NCBI GenBank assembly: GCA_035493475.1
Contig: DATJIF010000040.1
Span: 89,825 to 153,824, forward strand
Length of the DNA stretch: 64,000 nucleotides
Direction of reading: 5' to 3'
Source: Actinospica sp035493475
GTDB taxonomy: Bacteria; Actinomycetota; Actinomycetes; Streptomycetales; Catenulisporaceae
Under the pieces are notes generated by a model. It worked only from the letters and a program-made list of their open reading frames with translations, made no database searches and was not told the DNA's origin. The translations under genes and the position numbers were made by a program. This document shows, in pieces, positions 26,298 to 34,373 of the stretch; positions within the stretch are counted from its first letter, which is position 1, and each line of letters begins with the position of its first letter.

Positions 26298-27485
26298 ATG
26301 GGTGAGCAAGCAACCCGGCAGACGCCGGCACGAGCCGTGCCCTACTCGGTGGCGCTGCGCTCCGCGGTCGCGATCGCCGCGCTCAGCCCGTCCTCGCACA
26401 ACTGCCAGCCCGTGGCGGTCGTTCGGATGGACGGCCGCGACGCCCGGGACGCGGCAGCCGCCATCCTCGACGACCAACCCGCCTCGGGTCTCGACGACCC
26501 CGAGCGCGCGTATCTCGCTTTGTGCCTCGATGATGACCGCACCCTGGGCGCGCTACCCGCGCACGCCGTCGAGATGCAGCTCAGTTGCGGACTGTACGGA
26601 CAGGCTCTCCTGCTCGCGCTCGCGGCCCACGGCTGGGCGGCGCATCGGATCAAACACCTGATGAAGGGGACTGAAGCCGACCTCGTGGCGCACACCGAGC
26701 GGTGGCCGGCGAACCTGACCCCGTTGTGTGTCGTCGAACTGCGCCCGAGCGAACCCACCGCCGGACTCGACGCGTTGCACACCGCGACGCTGGCGCGGCG
26801 CACCAACCGGGCGCCCTACCGGCCGGATCCGGTGGCCGCAGACCTCATCGCGTCGCTCACCGAGCCCGCCGACGCTCTCGCGCACGGCAGCAAGCCCGTC
26901 ATCCGGCACCTGTCCGCCCCGGCGGAACGGGACCGGTTCGCCGACTTCGTGGCCCGCCACGGCGCACGCGACTTCGCCCATGACGCCGCCTGGCGTGAGA
27001 CCTACTCGTTCATCCGCCGCACCGACCGCGCGGCGCTCGAGAGCGGCGACGGATTCGCCTTGAGCCAACTGTTCGGCCCGCTCTCCCCGGTGCGAGGCCG
27101 ATTGCTGACCGCCGCTCTCGCACCGGGCACCATGCGGATGCTCCGGCGCTTCGGCTACCCGCGGCTGTTGGCCGGACAGTTGGCGGCCGTCGTGCGGCAA
27201 TCGCCCGTGGTGGTGATGATGAGCCTGCCCAAGCCCGCCCCCACCCCCGACGAGGTCGTCGGCGCCGGCGCCCACCTCGCCGAATACTGGCTGCGCGCTA
27301 CCCGTGCCGGCCTGGCGCTGCACCCGGTGAGCATCGTGCTGCAACACGACGACCTGCGCGAAGCCCTGCAAGATCAGTTCGACCTGCCGGGCAGGACCTA
27401 CTTCGTCAGCCGTCTCGGCTACCCCGCCACCCGCTTCCCGCCCTCCCCGCGCCGCCCGGCGTCGGCGGCACTCCACGTCGCCTGA
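26298..27485 (+). CDS. redV: Nitroreductase-family oxidoreductase RedV
   Basis: A 395-residue protein of the FMN-dependent nitroreductase fold, with an N-terminal ALSPSSHNCQPV flavin-binding segment and LARRTNRAPYR mid-chain. RedV and its Serratia counterpart PigM are assigned to oxidation of the hydroxymethyl-bipyrrole (HBM) to the aldehyde (HBC) that RedI then methylates. The assignment here rests on family and on position after redU. The ATG at 26298 is preferred because the GAGG at 26287-26290 is well spaced; a GTG at 26295 is an alternative. It is the last biosynthetic gene before the TetR-exporter pair. Confidence 0.83.
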   Translation: MGEQATRQTPARAVPYSVALRSAVAIAALSPSSHNCQPVAVVRMDGRDARDAAAAILDDQPASGLDDPERAYLALCLDDDRTLGALPAHAVEMQLSCGLYGQALLLALAAHGWAAHRIKHLMKGTEADLVAHTERWPANLTPLCVVELRPSEPTAGLDALHTATLARRTNRAPYRPDPVAADLIASLTEPADALAHGSKPVIRHLSAPAERDRFADFVARHGARDFAHDAAWRETYSFIRRTDRAALESGDGFALSQLFGPLSPVRGRLLTAALAPGTMRMLRRFGYPRLLAGQLAAVVRQSPVVVMMSLPKPAPTPDEVVGAGAHLAEYWLRATRAGLALHPVSIVLQHDDLREALQDQFDLPGRTYFVSRLGYPATRFPPSPRRPASAALHVA

Positions 27486-27503
27486 CGAGCCCTCAAAAAA
27501 TCA

Positions 27504-27554
27504 TTGCACAGTGCACCAGAAAACTCTTGCACAGGGCAATAATCGAGCTAAGCT
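27504..27554 (+). promoter_or_regulatory. Two 13-bp operator-like palindromes and promoter before the TetR gene
   Basis: TTGCACAGTGCAC (27504-27516, core TGCAC-A-GTGCA) and TTGCACAGGGCAA (27527-27539) lie 23 bp apart in an A+T-rich spacer. The second contains a -35-like TTGCAC, spaced 16 bp from TAAGCT (27549-27554). Transcription would start close to the GTG at 27562, implying a leaderless mRNA and repressor sites over the promoter. A third family member lies at 20670-20682. Confidence 0.6.
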
Positions 27555-27561
27555 TGGCCGC

Positions 27562-28191
27562 GTGGACAAGTCGAACGGACAAGCCACCACCCGCTCCACC
27601 ACGTTGACCAGTGCCCAGCAGGGCGCGGCCACCCGCAGGGCGATCCTGGACGCCGCCGCGCAACTGATCGCCGAGACCGGCTGGTGCGCCGTGACCACCC
27701 GCGCGATCGCCGCCCGCGCCGGAGTCCCACACGGCGCAGTCAGCTACCACTTCACCGGCAGGGCCGACCTGCTGCGCGAAGCCGCGCTCGAGGCCACCCG
27801 CGCGGCACTGGCCGAGCCCCTGGCCCTGGTCGGTGGAGCCGGAAGCGTCGGCGACGTGCTCCAGGGAACCTTCGCCTGGTACGCCGCCGGTGGGCTGGGC
27901 GACCCCTCGGTGGCGCTGCTGCTGGAAACCGCTCGCGAAGCCGGCCGCGACGAGGCACTGCGCGCCCCGATCACAGCCCAACTACGCGAATACCGGGCCG
28001 CACTCGCCGATCTGGTCGGCCGCGACCAGGAACGCGGCGACCTGGTGCCCGGCGTGGACTCCGCAGGCGTCGCCGCGCTGATCGCCGCACTGCTCGACGG
28101 CCTGATCCTGCACCTCGTCCTCGACCCCGAGCTCGACACCCGGCCCGTGGCGCAAGCCGTCCTGGGCCTTCTGGGAGGAGATACCCGATGA
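27562..28191 (+). CDS. TetR-family regulator paired with an exporter
   Basis: A 209-residue TetR-type repressor with N-terminal helix-turn-helix (about 40-60, TTRAIAARAGVPHGAVSYHF) and a ligand-binding C-terminal half. The GTG at 27562 is chosen because it falls one base after the predicted transcription start and after the operators; an in-frame ATG at 27511 would lie inside the upstream operator. Its stop overlaps the start of the MmpL transporter gene by 4 bp. This implies an auto-repressed regulator/exporter unit released by a ligand, most simply prodiginine or an intermediate. The similarity between its operators and a site in the SARP promoter suggests it also tunes the pathway activator. 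Confidence 0.85.
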   Translation: MDKSNGQATTRSTTLTSAQQGAATRRAILDAAAQLIAETGWCAVTTRAIAARAGVPHGAVSYHFTGRADLLREAALEATRAALAEPLALVGGAGSVGDVLQGTFAWYAAGGLGDPSVALLLETAREAGRDEALRAPITAQLREYRAALADLVGRDQERGDLVPGVDSAGVAALIAALLDGLILHLVLDPELDTRPVAQAVLGLLGGDTR

Positions 28192-30524
28192 CCGCGTACC
28201 GCTGGGGCGTCCATATGGCGCGCCACCGCAAGGCCGTCCTGTGGACGTGGCTGGTGATCCTGCTCGTGTGCATGGCGGGATTCCCCGCGCTCGAAAGCCA
28301 CCTCGGCGGCCCCAACTACGGGGTCTCGGGCTCGGAGTCCGCGCAGGTCAGCACCCTGCTTCAGCGCCACTTCGCCGGTCAGGGCGCCGAGCAGGACGTC
28401 ATCGTGTTCGACGCCGGCGGCGCGGACATCACCAGCCCGGCCGAGCAGGCCGAAGTGGCGAAGGTCATGGCCGCCGCCCGGACCCAGGCCGGCGTCGTCT
28501 CCGTCGTCGGCCCCTTCGACCCGCAGGCCCAACAACAGATCTCCACGGACAAACACGCCGCACTCGGCCTGGTCGCGATGGACGGAACCCCCAGCCAACT
28601 GACCGGCCGCGCCTCAAAGGTGCAGACCGCCGTGGAGAACGCGTCCGGCGGCTCGGTCAAGGCCTGGCTGACCGGATACTCGCCGATCACCAACGACCTG
28701 ACCAAGGTCGAGAACGCCGACTCCGAACGCGCCGAGTCGATCGGCCTGCCCGTGGCGCTGATCGTCCTGCTGCTCGCCCTCGGCGCGCTGGTGGCCGCAC
28801 TCGTACCGCTCCTGCTGGCCATGTGCAGCCTGACCTTCGCCTTCGGCCTGATCACCCTGCTGACCCTCGGCTTCAACTTCGACTCCTTCCTCGTCACGAT
28901 CGCCACGATGATCGGCATCGGCATCGGCATCGACTACTCCCTGTTCATCGTCAGTCGCTTCCGCGAGGAACTCGTGCGCAACGGCGTGACCGGGCGCGGC
29001 AAACGGCACGAGACCAAGGAGAAGGCCGAGGAGATCGCCAGGGCGACCGGAACCACCATGGCCACCTCCGGGCGCACCGTCCTGTTCTCCGGAGTCGTCG
29101 TGGCCATCTCCATGTGCTCGCTGTTCATCGTCGACTCCTCCGTCTTCCAGGAGATCGCCATCGGCGTCGCCGTGGTCGTCGTCAGCACCCTGGCAGCGGC
29201 CTGGACCCTGCTGCCCGCCGCACTGGCGAGCTTCGGCGCCCGGGTGAACCGCGGCTCGCTGCCCAAGCGGCTGCAGCCGGCCGACATCCAGCCCGGATCC
29301 GAGGAGGGCCGCGGCGGCTGGGCCCGCTGGGCACACCTGATCATGCGCCACCCCGTGATCGGCGGACTGATCGCCGCCGCCATCCTCGTGGTCGCCGCAC
29401 TGCCGATCGGCGGCATGCGCTACGGCATCGACCTGGGCACCGCCTCACTGACCGGCCAGCCCACCGCCCAAGCCCAGCAGGTTCTCGAACGCTCCTTCGG
29501 CCCCGGAGCCGTCTCCCCGATAGAGATCGTGGTCACCGGACCGAACGACACCACCCTGACCGCCACCGGCACAGCCGCCGCCCAGCAACTGCAGAGCGCC
29601 CTGTCGAAGGACAGTGAGATCTCCGACGTCCAGAGCGAGCAGTCCGGCGGCAGGATCCTGATCAACGCGGTTCCCTCCATCCCCGTCGACTCGGCCGCCG
29701 CGGCCACCCTCGTCCAGCACATCCGCACCGACCTCGCACCTCAGGCCGTCGGAAACAGCGGCGACATCGTCCTGGTCGGCGGAGCCACAGCCGTGTTCGT
29801 CGACCTGACCCACGAGACCAACGCCAAGGTCCCCTACATCCTGCTGCTCGTCCTCGGCCTCTCACTGCTCTTCCTGCTCCTGGTGTTCCGCAGCGTCATC
29901 CTGCCCATTAAGGCCGTGCTGATGAACCTGCTGGTGACAGCCGCGTCCATGGGCCTGACCGTCGCCGTCTTCCAGTGGGGCCACGGAGCGCGCCTGCTCG
30001 GCTTCACCAGCGCCGGCTTCCTCCAGGTCTACCTGCCGATCAGCGTCTTCGTGATGCTCTTCGGCCTGTCGATGGACTACGAGGTCTTCCTCATCCGGCG
30101 CATGCAGGAGGCCTGGCACCGTACCCGCGACAACGCCTCCGCCGTCGCCGTCGGCATCGAACACACCGCCCGCCCGATCGCCGCCGCGGCCGCGATCATG
30201 GTGGCCGTCTTCGGCAGCTTCATGACCGCGAACGTCCTCGAACTCAAGGAGTTCGGCCTCGCCCTGTCGGTGGCCATCGCCTTCGACGCGACCCTCGTGC
30301 GCCTCGTGCTGGTGCCCGCGCTCATGCGGCTGTTCGGCACCTGGAACTGGTGGCTGCCCTCCGGAGTGGAGCGCCTGCTGCCCAAACTGCACCTAGAAGA
30401 AGGCGCCGCTGCACCGAGCGTCCCGACACCCGCGGCGCACCCGGACCGGGATGCCGCCAAGGCCGTCACCGGCGCCGACACGCACCCCGACACCGACGCA
30501 GCCAGCCCGTCACACTCCGGGTGA
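28188..30524 (+). CDS. MmpL/RND-family exporter, likely for prodiginine
   Basis: A 778-residue inner-membrane transporter of the MMPL branch of the RND superfamily. TM1 lies near residues 18-38, a large extracytoplasmic loop follows to about 180, then a TM bundle with the IGIGIDYSLF motif. A second loop and TM bundle carry GLSMDYEVFL. The two Asp-Tyr motifs are the proton-relay residues of MmpL proteins. The last 50 residues are a hydrophilic Ala/Pro/Asp/His tail. ATG 28188 overlaps the TetR stop, so both are one transcript. Clustering with the red genes suggests export or self-protection; the substrate is inferred, not shown. Confidence 0.87.
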   Translation: MTAYRWGVHMARHRKAVLWTWLVILLVCMAGFPALESHLGGPNYGVSGSESAQVSTLLQRHFAGQGAEQDVIVFDAGGADITSPAEQAEVAKVMAAARTQAGVVSVVGPFDPQAQQQISTDKHAALGLVAMDGTPSQLTGRASKVQTAVENASGGSVKAWLTGYSPITNDLTKVENADSERAESIGLPVALIVLLLALGALVAALVPLLLAMCSLTFAFGLITLLTLGFNFDSFLVTIATMIGIGIGIDYSLFIVSRFREELVRNGVTGRGKRHETKEKAEEIARATGTTMATSGRTVLFSGVVVAISMCSLFIVDSSVFQEIAIGVAVVVVSTLAAAWTLLPAALASFGARVNRGSLPKRLQPADIQPGSEEGRGGWARWAHLIMRHPVIGGLIAAAILVVAALPIGGMRYGIDLGTASLTGQPTAQAQQVLERSFGPGAVSPIEIVVTGPNDTTLTATGTAAAQQLQSALSKDSEISDVQSEQSGGRILINAVPSIPVDSAAAATLVQHIRTDLAPQAVGNSGDIVLVGGATAVFVDLTHETNAKVPYILLLVLGLSLLFLLLVFRSVILPIKAVLMNLLVTAASMGLTVAVFQWGHGARLLGFTSAGFLQVYLPISVFVMLFGLSMDYEVFLIRRMQEAWHRTRDNASAVAVGIEHTARPIAAAAAIMVAVFGSFMTANVLELKEFGLALSVAIAFDATLVRLVLVPALMRLFGTWNWWLPSGVERLLPKLHLEEGAAAPSVPTPAAHPDRDAAKAVTGADTHPDTDAASPSHSG

Positions 30525-30541
30525 CCCACGGTGTCCACGCG

Positions 30542-30584
30542 GTCAGGAATAGGTCAGGGCTCGATCAGCGGCCCATGCCATCCT
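30542..30584 (+). promoter_or_regulatory. Second SARP-type triple repeat and -10 box, before 30591
   Basis: GTCAG at 30542 and 30553 and ATCAG at 30564 are 11 bp apart. CATCCT (30579-30584) follows at exactly the same distance as the -10 box before redP: the third repeat to the -10 is 15 bp in both. Transcription would start at about 30591, the GTG start itself. Confidence 0.7.
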
Positions 30585-30590
30585 CGCTGC

Positions 30591-31235
30591 GTGGACACCT
30601 TCACCTTGATTGCCGACGAGCGCCGCGCCTTGGCCGACGTACTCGAACAACTGACCCCACAGCAGTGGTCCGCCCCGAGCCTGTGCCGCGGCTGGACTAT
30701 CCATGACCTGACCGCGCACCTGGTGATGGGCCTGGAGACCACCATGCCCGAATTCCTCCGAACCCTGATGATGTCCCGTGGAAACTTCGACCGGGCCAAC
30801 GTCAAGCTGACCGCCCGATGGTCCACCCGCGACTCCGGCGACCTCACCGCGGCCCTGCGCCGACACGCGGACTCCCGGTTCACCCCGCCGGGCCAGGGCC
30901 CCGCCGCACCGCTGGTCGAGATCCTCGTCCACGCCATGGACGTACGCCGTGCCCTGGACATCGACCGTCCAATCCCACCCGAAAGCGTTCGCCCGGCCTT
31001 GGACTTCCTGGCGGCATTCCGTCTGCCGCCCGGCGCCCCCGGCCCCAACCTCGTCCCCCGCGGCCTGCTCGACCGTCTCCAACTGGAGGCCACCGACCTC
31101 GACTGGTTCAGCGGCCGCGGAGCAGCGGCCCGGGGCACCGGCGCGGACCTCCTGCTCGCGGTCACCGGCCGCCGCGTAGGCGCTGACCAGTTGACCGGCC
31201 CCGGCGCCGAGATCCTCCAACGCCGCCTCACCTGA
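30591..31235 (+). CDS. Maleylpyruvate-isomerase-like mycothiol-dependent enzyme (DinB superfamily)
   Basis: A 214-residue protein of the mycothiol-dependent maleylpyruvate isomerase/DinB family. The expected metal ligands are visible: the histidine in TAHLVMG and the Glu-x3-His pair in VEILVHAMD. Members use mycothiol, the actinobacterial thiol, for isomerisation, conjugation or detoxification, and some act in biosynthetic clusters. The GTG at 30591 coincides with the predicted transcription start of a SARP-type promoter, so the message is probably leaderless; the open frame extends upstream to 30531 but that stretch holds the promoter repeats. Control by the red activator would place this unassigned gene in the regulon, perhaps for detoxification or tailoring. 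Confidence 0.82.
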   Translation: MDTFTLIADERRALADVLEQLTPQQWSAPSLCRGWTIHDLTAHLVMGLETTMPEFLRTLMMSRGNFDRANVKLTARWSTRDSGDLTAALRRHADSRFTPPGQGPAAPLVEILVHAMDVRRALDIDRPIPPESVRPALDFLAAFRLPPGAPGPNLVPRGLLDRLQLEATDLDWFSGRGAAARGTGADLLLAVTGRRVGADQLTGPGAEILQRRLT

Positions 31236-31273
31236 GCCACGCCGCCCGTCCCCGACCGGGCACTGACAAGTGA

Positions 31274-31777
31274 ATGGAAGACCTCCAGGTGGACACTACG
31301 CCCTCAGCGGAAGCCGACGACATCCGGGAGGTGATCGCCGCGCTGCTCACCACCTCCCGCCTACTGGTGGCGATGGCCGCGCGATCCCTGGCAGCGTTCG
31401 ATGAAACCCTCACCCTGCCGCAGTACCGAATGCTGGTGGTCCTCGACGAGCACGGCTCACGCAGTCTCGCTAGACTCGCCGACCACCTGAAGGTCAACTC
31501 CTCTACCGCTCTGCGCATGGTCGACCGCCTCGCAGCCGTCGGACTGCTCGAGAAGATCGCCAATCCCGACGATCGCCGACAAGTTCTTCTGCGACTGACC
31601 GGCGCAGGCCGACTCGCGGTGTGGCATGTCACCACCCATAGGCGGGCTGAGATCACCCGTGCCGTCCAGGCGATTCCCACCATCCAACGCCGACCCCTGC
31701 TATCTGCGCTGCGCGCGTTCATGAACGCTGCAGACGGGCCAACCTTACAGCTGCCGGACTTGCCAGGGTGGCAGTAA
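31274..31777 (+). CDS. MarR-family regulator with a TTA codon
   Basis: A 167-residue winged-helix regulator of the MarR family: recognition region about 60-90 (SLARLADHLKVNSSTALRMVDRL split across the helix-turn-helix) and wing NPDDRRQVLLRLT. The ATG at 31274 lies 38 bp after the preceding gene. A TTA leucine codon occurs at 31745-31747 (residue 158), so in a Streptomyces-type host translation would depend on the bldA tRNA. Target and ligand are unknown. It could be the last gene of the prodiginine region or part of the adjacent integrated element. The 205 bp after it contain no gene I can support. Confidence 0.82.
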   Translation: MEDLQVDTTPSAEADDIREVIAALLTTSRLLVAMAARSLAAFDETLTLPQYRMLVVLDEHGSRSLARLADHLKVNSSTALRMVDRLAAVGLLEKIANPDDRRQVLLRLTGAGRLAVWHVTTHRRAEITRAVQAIPTIQRRPLLSALRAFMNAADGPTLQLPDLPGWQ

Positions 31778-31982
31778 GAGGACACACAAGTCGTGGACCG
31801 ATCGCCGAGATGCCCAGCGGCCCCGTGCCCAGTCCAATGGTATGGCCGGTCGTCTCGCTACGGGATCGTCAGGACACGATCGGATTCGTGCTCTGCTCTG
31901 ACACAGTCTGCTCGACGTCGCGGGTGAAATTGACGTCAAGTTCCTGCGCGCGGCCAACGCGAGGGAGGAGCGTGCGGTCTGG

Positions 31983-34217
31983 ATGGCTCGCCGACCCGGC
32001 TTAGCCAAAGACTGCAGGGAGCTGATTGTCGTGGGATACGTGCGGTGTCGTCAGAACAAGTTGCGGAAGCATCGGTATACGGCGGTGTTTTGGGATGTGC
32101 GGGGGATCGAGCGTTCGGCGGGGACGTTCGGGCGGCGGGTGTTGGCGGAGCGGGCGTGGAAGTCGGCGGAGGCGTCGGTGGCCGACGGCCGGTACCTGGA
32201 TCTGGACCAGGGCCGCAAACGGTTCGCGGACTATGCGTTGGGCACCTGGTTGCCGCAGTTCGCGGGGGAGGACACGACGGTGCAGGGCTACGGCTTCGTA
32301 CTGGGGAAGTACCTGATTCCTGAGTTCGGGCAGACGCGGATGATCGAGGTGACGCCGGGTCGGGTGCGGGCGTTCTACGCGCTCATGCGGGACGCGGGGA
32401 TCGGGGCGTCGATGATCGAGAAGTGCAAGACGGTGTTGTGCTCGCTGTTCAACACGGCGGTCAACGACCGGGTGGTGGGTCGGCATCCGTGTCGTGGGGT
32501 GGAGAGTCCGACGGTGGTGCAGGCGCCGTTGAAGATCCTCACCCCGGCCGAGTATGTGCGGTTACACGCGTACCTGCGTGACGACTACGCGCGGTTGATG
32601 GTCGATGTGCTGCTGGAGTCCGGGTGCCGCTGGGGCGAGTTCGCCGAACTGCGGGTCGGGGACCTGGACCTGGTCGCGGGGACGCTGACGGTCGCGCGGA
32701 CCGTGGTCGAGGTGGATTCGAAGTACGTGCCCGCGGGGGAGTGCGGGTTCCGGGTGAAGCAGTACCCGAAGAATCGGTGCTGGCGGAAGGTGGCGATCAG
32801 TCCCGAACTCGTCGGCCGACTCACGGGTCTGGTCTCGGGTCGGCGGCGGGACGCACTTCTGTTCCCGGCGGTCGGCCGACAGACCGGGCGTCGGGCTGGA
32901 CTGGGGGTCATGGCTACGGAGCCGGAGAGCTTCACGGTCGCCGGGCGCCGTTTCACGCACGGGACGCTGTATGCGTACACGAAGGGTTCGTGTCGGTGTG
33001 AGCCGTGTCGGGAGGCGGTGGCCGCGTATCGGGCTGCGCGCCGTGGTCAGGGGCAGGATCGTCCGCCGAAGCAGCAGGTGGCCGACGAGGTGCGTCAGAT
33101 GCGGCATATGCGCAGGGACTGGTTCCGTAACCGGGTTTTCCATCCCGCGATCGAGGCGGCCGGGTTGGATTGGCGGCCCAGGGTGCATGATCTGCGGCAT
33201 GCGAGTGCGTCGTGGGCGCTGGCCGGTGGGGCGACGGTGCAGCAGGTGCGCGAGCATCTCGGGCATGTCTCGTTGCGCGCGGTCGAACGTTACCTGCACA
33301 ACCTGCCCGGAGCCGAGGCCGGCGCCGCCGGTGCGATCGCTAGGGTCCGGGCCACCGGCACGCTCTACCCGCTGGTCACCCCGAGTTACACGCCGATGCC
33401 GCTGGTTTCTGGGCCGGCCGCGGCCGCTGCGCCGCTCCTCCCGCCCGAGCAGGAGGCTGAGGCACCGAGTCACGTGCCGCAGCCGCTGGAACTGGCGTCC
33501 GTCGTCGCCGCCGCCGTCGTCGTGCCGCAGCATGACAGCGCTGGTACTGGCGCCGGGTCCGGTTCGAGCCATGTTCCGTCGCCCGTTGTGCCCGCCGCCG
33601 AGACGGCGACCGTGCGGTCGGAATCATCCGCCGATGCCAGTTTCACCGCCGCTCGCCACTACGACGAGCCCGAAGTCAGGCACTCGGAGATCGTCACCAT
33701 GGACATTGCGGGGGAGGAGTTGGCAGCGCGCGAAGAGGAGCCGGGGTTGAACCCTGAGCGCCTCGCGGCGCAGAAGCGGCCGACGGCGCCGCGAGGACGC
33801 GGGAGTGGCCGATCCCGCCATCGTCCGAACAGCAAGCGTCGCGGCGGCAAGCCCCGTAATGATCACTTCCGTGTACAAGATCGGTACAGCGATGACGAAC
33901 AAGAGACGAACGGCCGGACACCCCTCCCTGAGCCCGGAAGCGTTCCCGCGGAGAGCCTCGCGACCGACCGCGAGCGCTACCTCGAGCATCTACGCCTGAA
34001 GTCTCAAGCAACCATGTCGGCCAGCGGCGATAAGAGCACGTCCGCCGCGCAACCACTGCGGTCGGTGGCCGCCAGGCCCAACTCCGGCAGAGAGGCGAAG
34101 CAGACCTCTTCCGTACCGGAGAAGTGCTCCGAGAGAAGTGATCCACTGGCGAACCACGAACAAAGAATCAAGAAGCCGGTCCCCTCAGCCTCTGGAGACC
34201 GGCTTTCACCTGCATAA
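31983..34217 (+). CDS. Tyrosine recombinase (integrase) with a Cys/His-rich insert and long disordered tail
   Basis: A site-specific tyrosine recombinase, up to 744 residues. The SAM-like core-binding domain (about 60-170) precedes the catalytic domain. Visible catalytic elements are the Arg in ESGCRWGEFAEL, HDLRHASASW, and GHVSLRAVERYLHN with the nucleophile tyrosine. Between the first Arg and the HxxR box is an insert with HGTLYAYTKGSCRCEPC, a Cys/His-rich motif seen in actinophage-type proteins. After about residue 460 the remaining 280 residues are low-complexity Pro/Ala/Ser and charged sequence. A TTA codon occurs at 32562-32564. Codon use (many T/G-ending codons) differs from the neighbouring red genes. 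Start ATG 31983; GTG 32031 after GGGAG is a credible alternative. It ends 8 bp from the tRNA-Val 3' end. Confidence 0.88.
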   Translation: MARRPGLAKDCRELIVVGYVRCRQNKLRKHRYTAVFWDVRGIERSAGTFGRRVLAERAWKSAEASVADGRYLDLDQGRKRFADYALGTWLPQFAGEDTTVQGYGFVLGKYLIPEFGQTRMIEVTPGRVRAFYALMRDAGIGASMIEKCKTVLCSLFNTAVNDRVVGRHPCRGVESPTVVQAPLKILTPAEYVRLHAYLRDDYARLMVDVLLESGCRWGEFAELRVGDLDLVAGTLTVARTVVEVDSKYVPAGECGFRVKQYPKNRCWRKVAISPELVGRLTGLVSGRRRDALLFPAVGRQTGRRAGLGVMATEPESFTVAGRRFTHGTLYAYTKGSCRCEPCREAVAAYRAARRGQGQDRPPKQQVADEVRQMRHMRRDWFRNRVFHPAIEAAGLDWRPRVHDLRHASASWALAGGATVQQVREHLGHVSLRAVERYLHNLPGAEAGAAGAIARVRATGTLYPLVTPSYTPMPLVSGPAAAAAPLLPPEQEAEAPSHVPQPLELASVVAAAVVVPQHDSAGTGAGSGSSHVPSPVVPAAETATVRSESSADASFTAARHYDEPEVRHSEIVTMDIAGEELAAREEEPGLNPERLAAQKRPTAPRGRGSGRSRHRPNSKRRGGKPRNDHFRVQDRYSDDEQETNGRTPLPEPGSVPAESLATDRERYLEHLRLKSQATMSASGDKSTSAAQPLRSVAARPNSGREAKQTSSVPEKCSERSDPLANHEQRIKKPVPSASGDRLSPA
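34173..34205 (-). terminator. Terminator of the tRNA-Gly/tRNA-Val unit
   Basis: AAGCCGGTC and GACCGGCTT form a 9-bp stem with a 15-base loop. Read on the minus strand, the stem is followed by a T-rich run (TCTTGATTCTTTG), so it suits transcripts coming from the two tRNA genes. It lies inside the last codons of the integrase reading frame. Confidence 0.65.
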
Positions 34218-34250
34218 ACACCAGTGGACGATACTGGGATTGAACCAGTG
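34218..34250 (-). other. Candidate attachment site at the tRNA-Val 3' end
   Basis: The integrase stop (34215-34217) lies 8 bp from the tRNA-Val discriminator base (34225). The 3' half of the tRNA points at the integrase. This is the standard layout of an integrated element whose att core is the tRNA 3' end. No second copy of the tRNA 3' sequence is seen in the window, so the other end would be beyond the left edge or lost. Confidence 0.45.
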
Positions 34251-34296
34251 ACCTCTTCCGTGTCAGGGAAGCGCTCTCCCGCTGAGCTAATCGTCC
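34225..34296 (-). tRNA. tRNA-Val (anticodon GAC)
   Basis: Read on the minus strand, the 7-bp acceptor stem GGACGAT/ATCGTCC, D-arm (TAGCTCAGC-GGGAGAGC), anticodon arm CTTCC-CTGACAC-GGAAG with anticodon GAC, and T-arm CTGG-TTCAATC-CCAG are all present, with discriminator A. CCA is not encoded. It is transcribed with the tRNA-Gly upstream. Confidence 0.95.
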
Positions 34297-34373
34297 GGGA
34301 CGAGGCGGCCTTACCGTATACAGCGCCCTACCGGATGGTTCCCGATATGGGCGCTGCTGGTTGGTACCTCTGG

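Noticed and set aside
31778..31982. Gene remnant or excisionase in the gap before the integrase
   Set aside because: Frames in this gap are short and without a start codon, ribosome site or recognisable motif.
34225..34250. Second attachment-site copy inside the window
   Set aside because: Scanning by eye for the tRNA-Val 3' sequence found no repeat; a computed search of the flanking genome is still needed.
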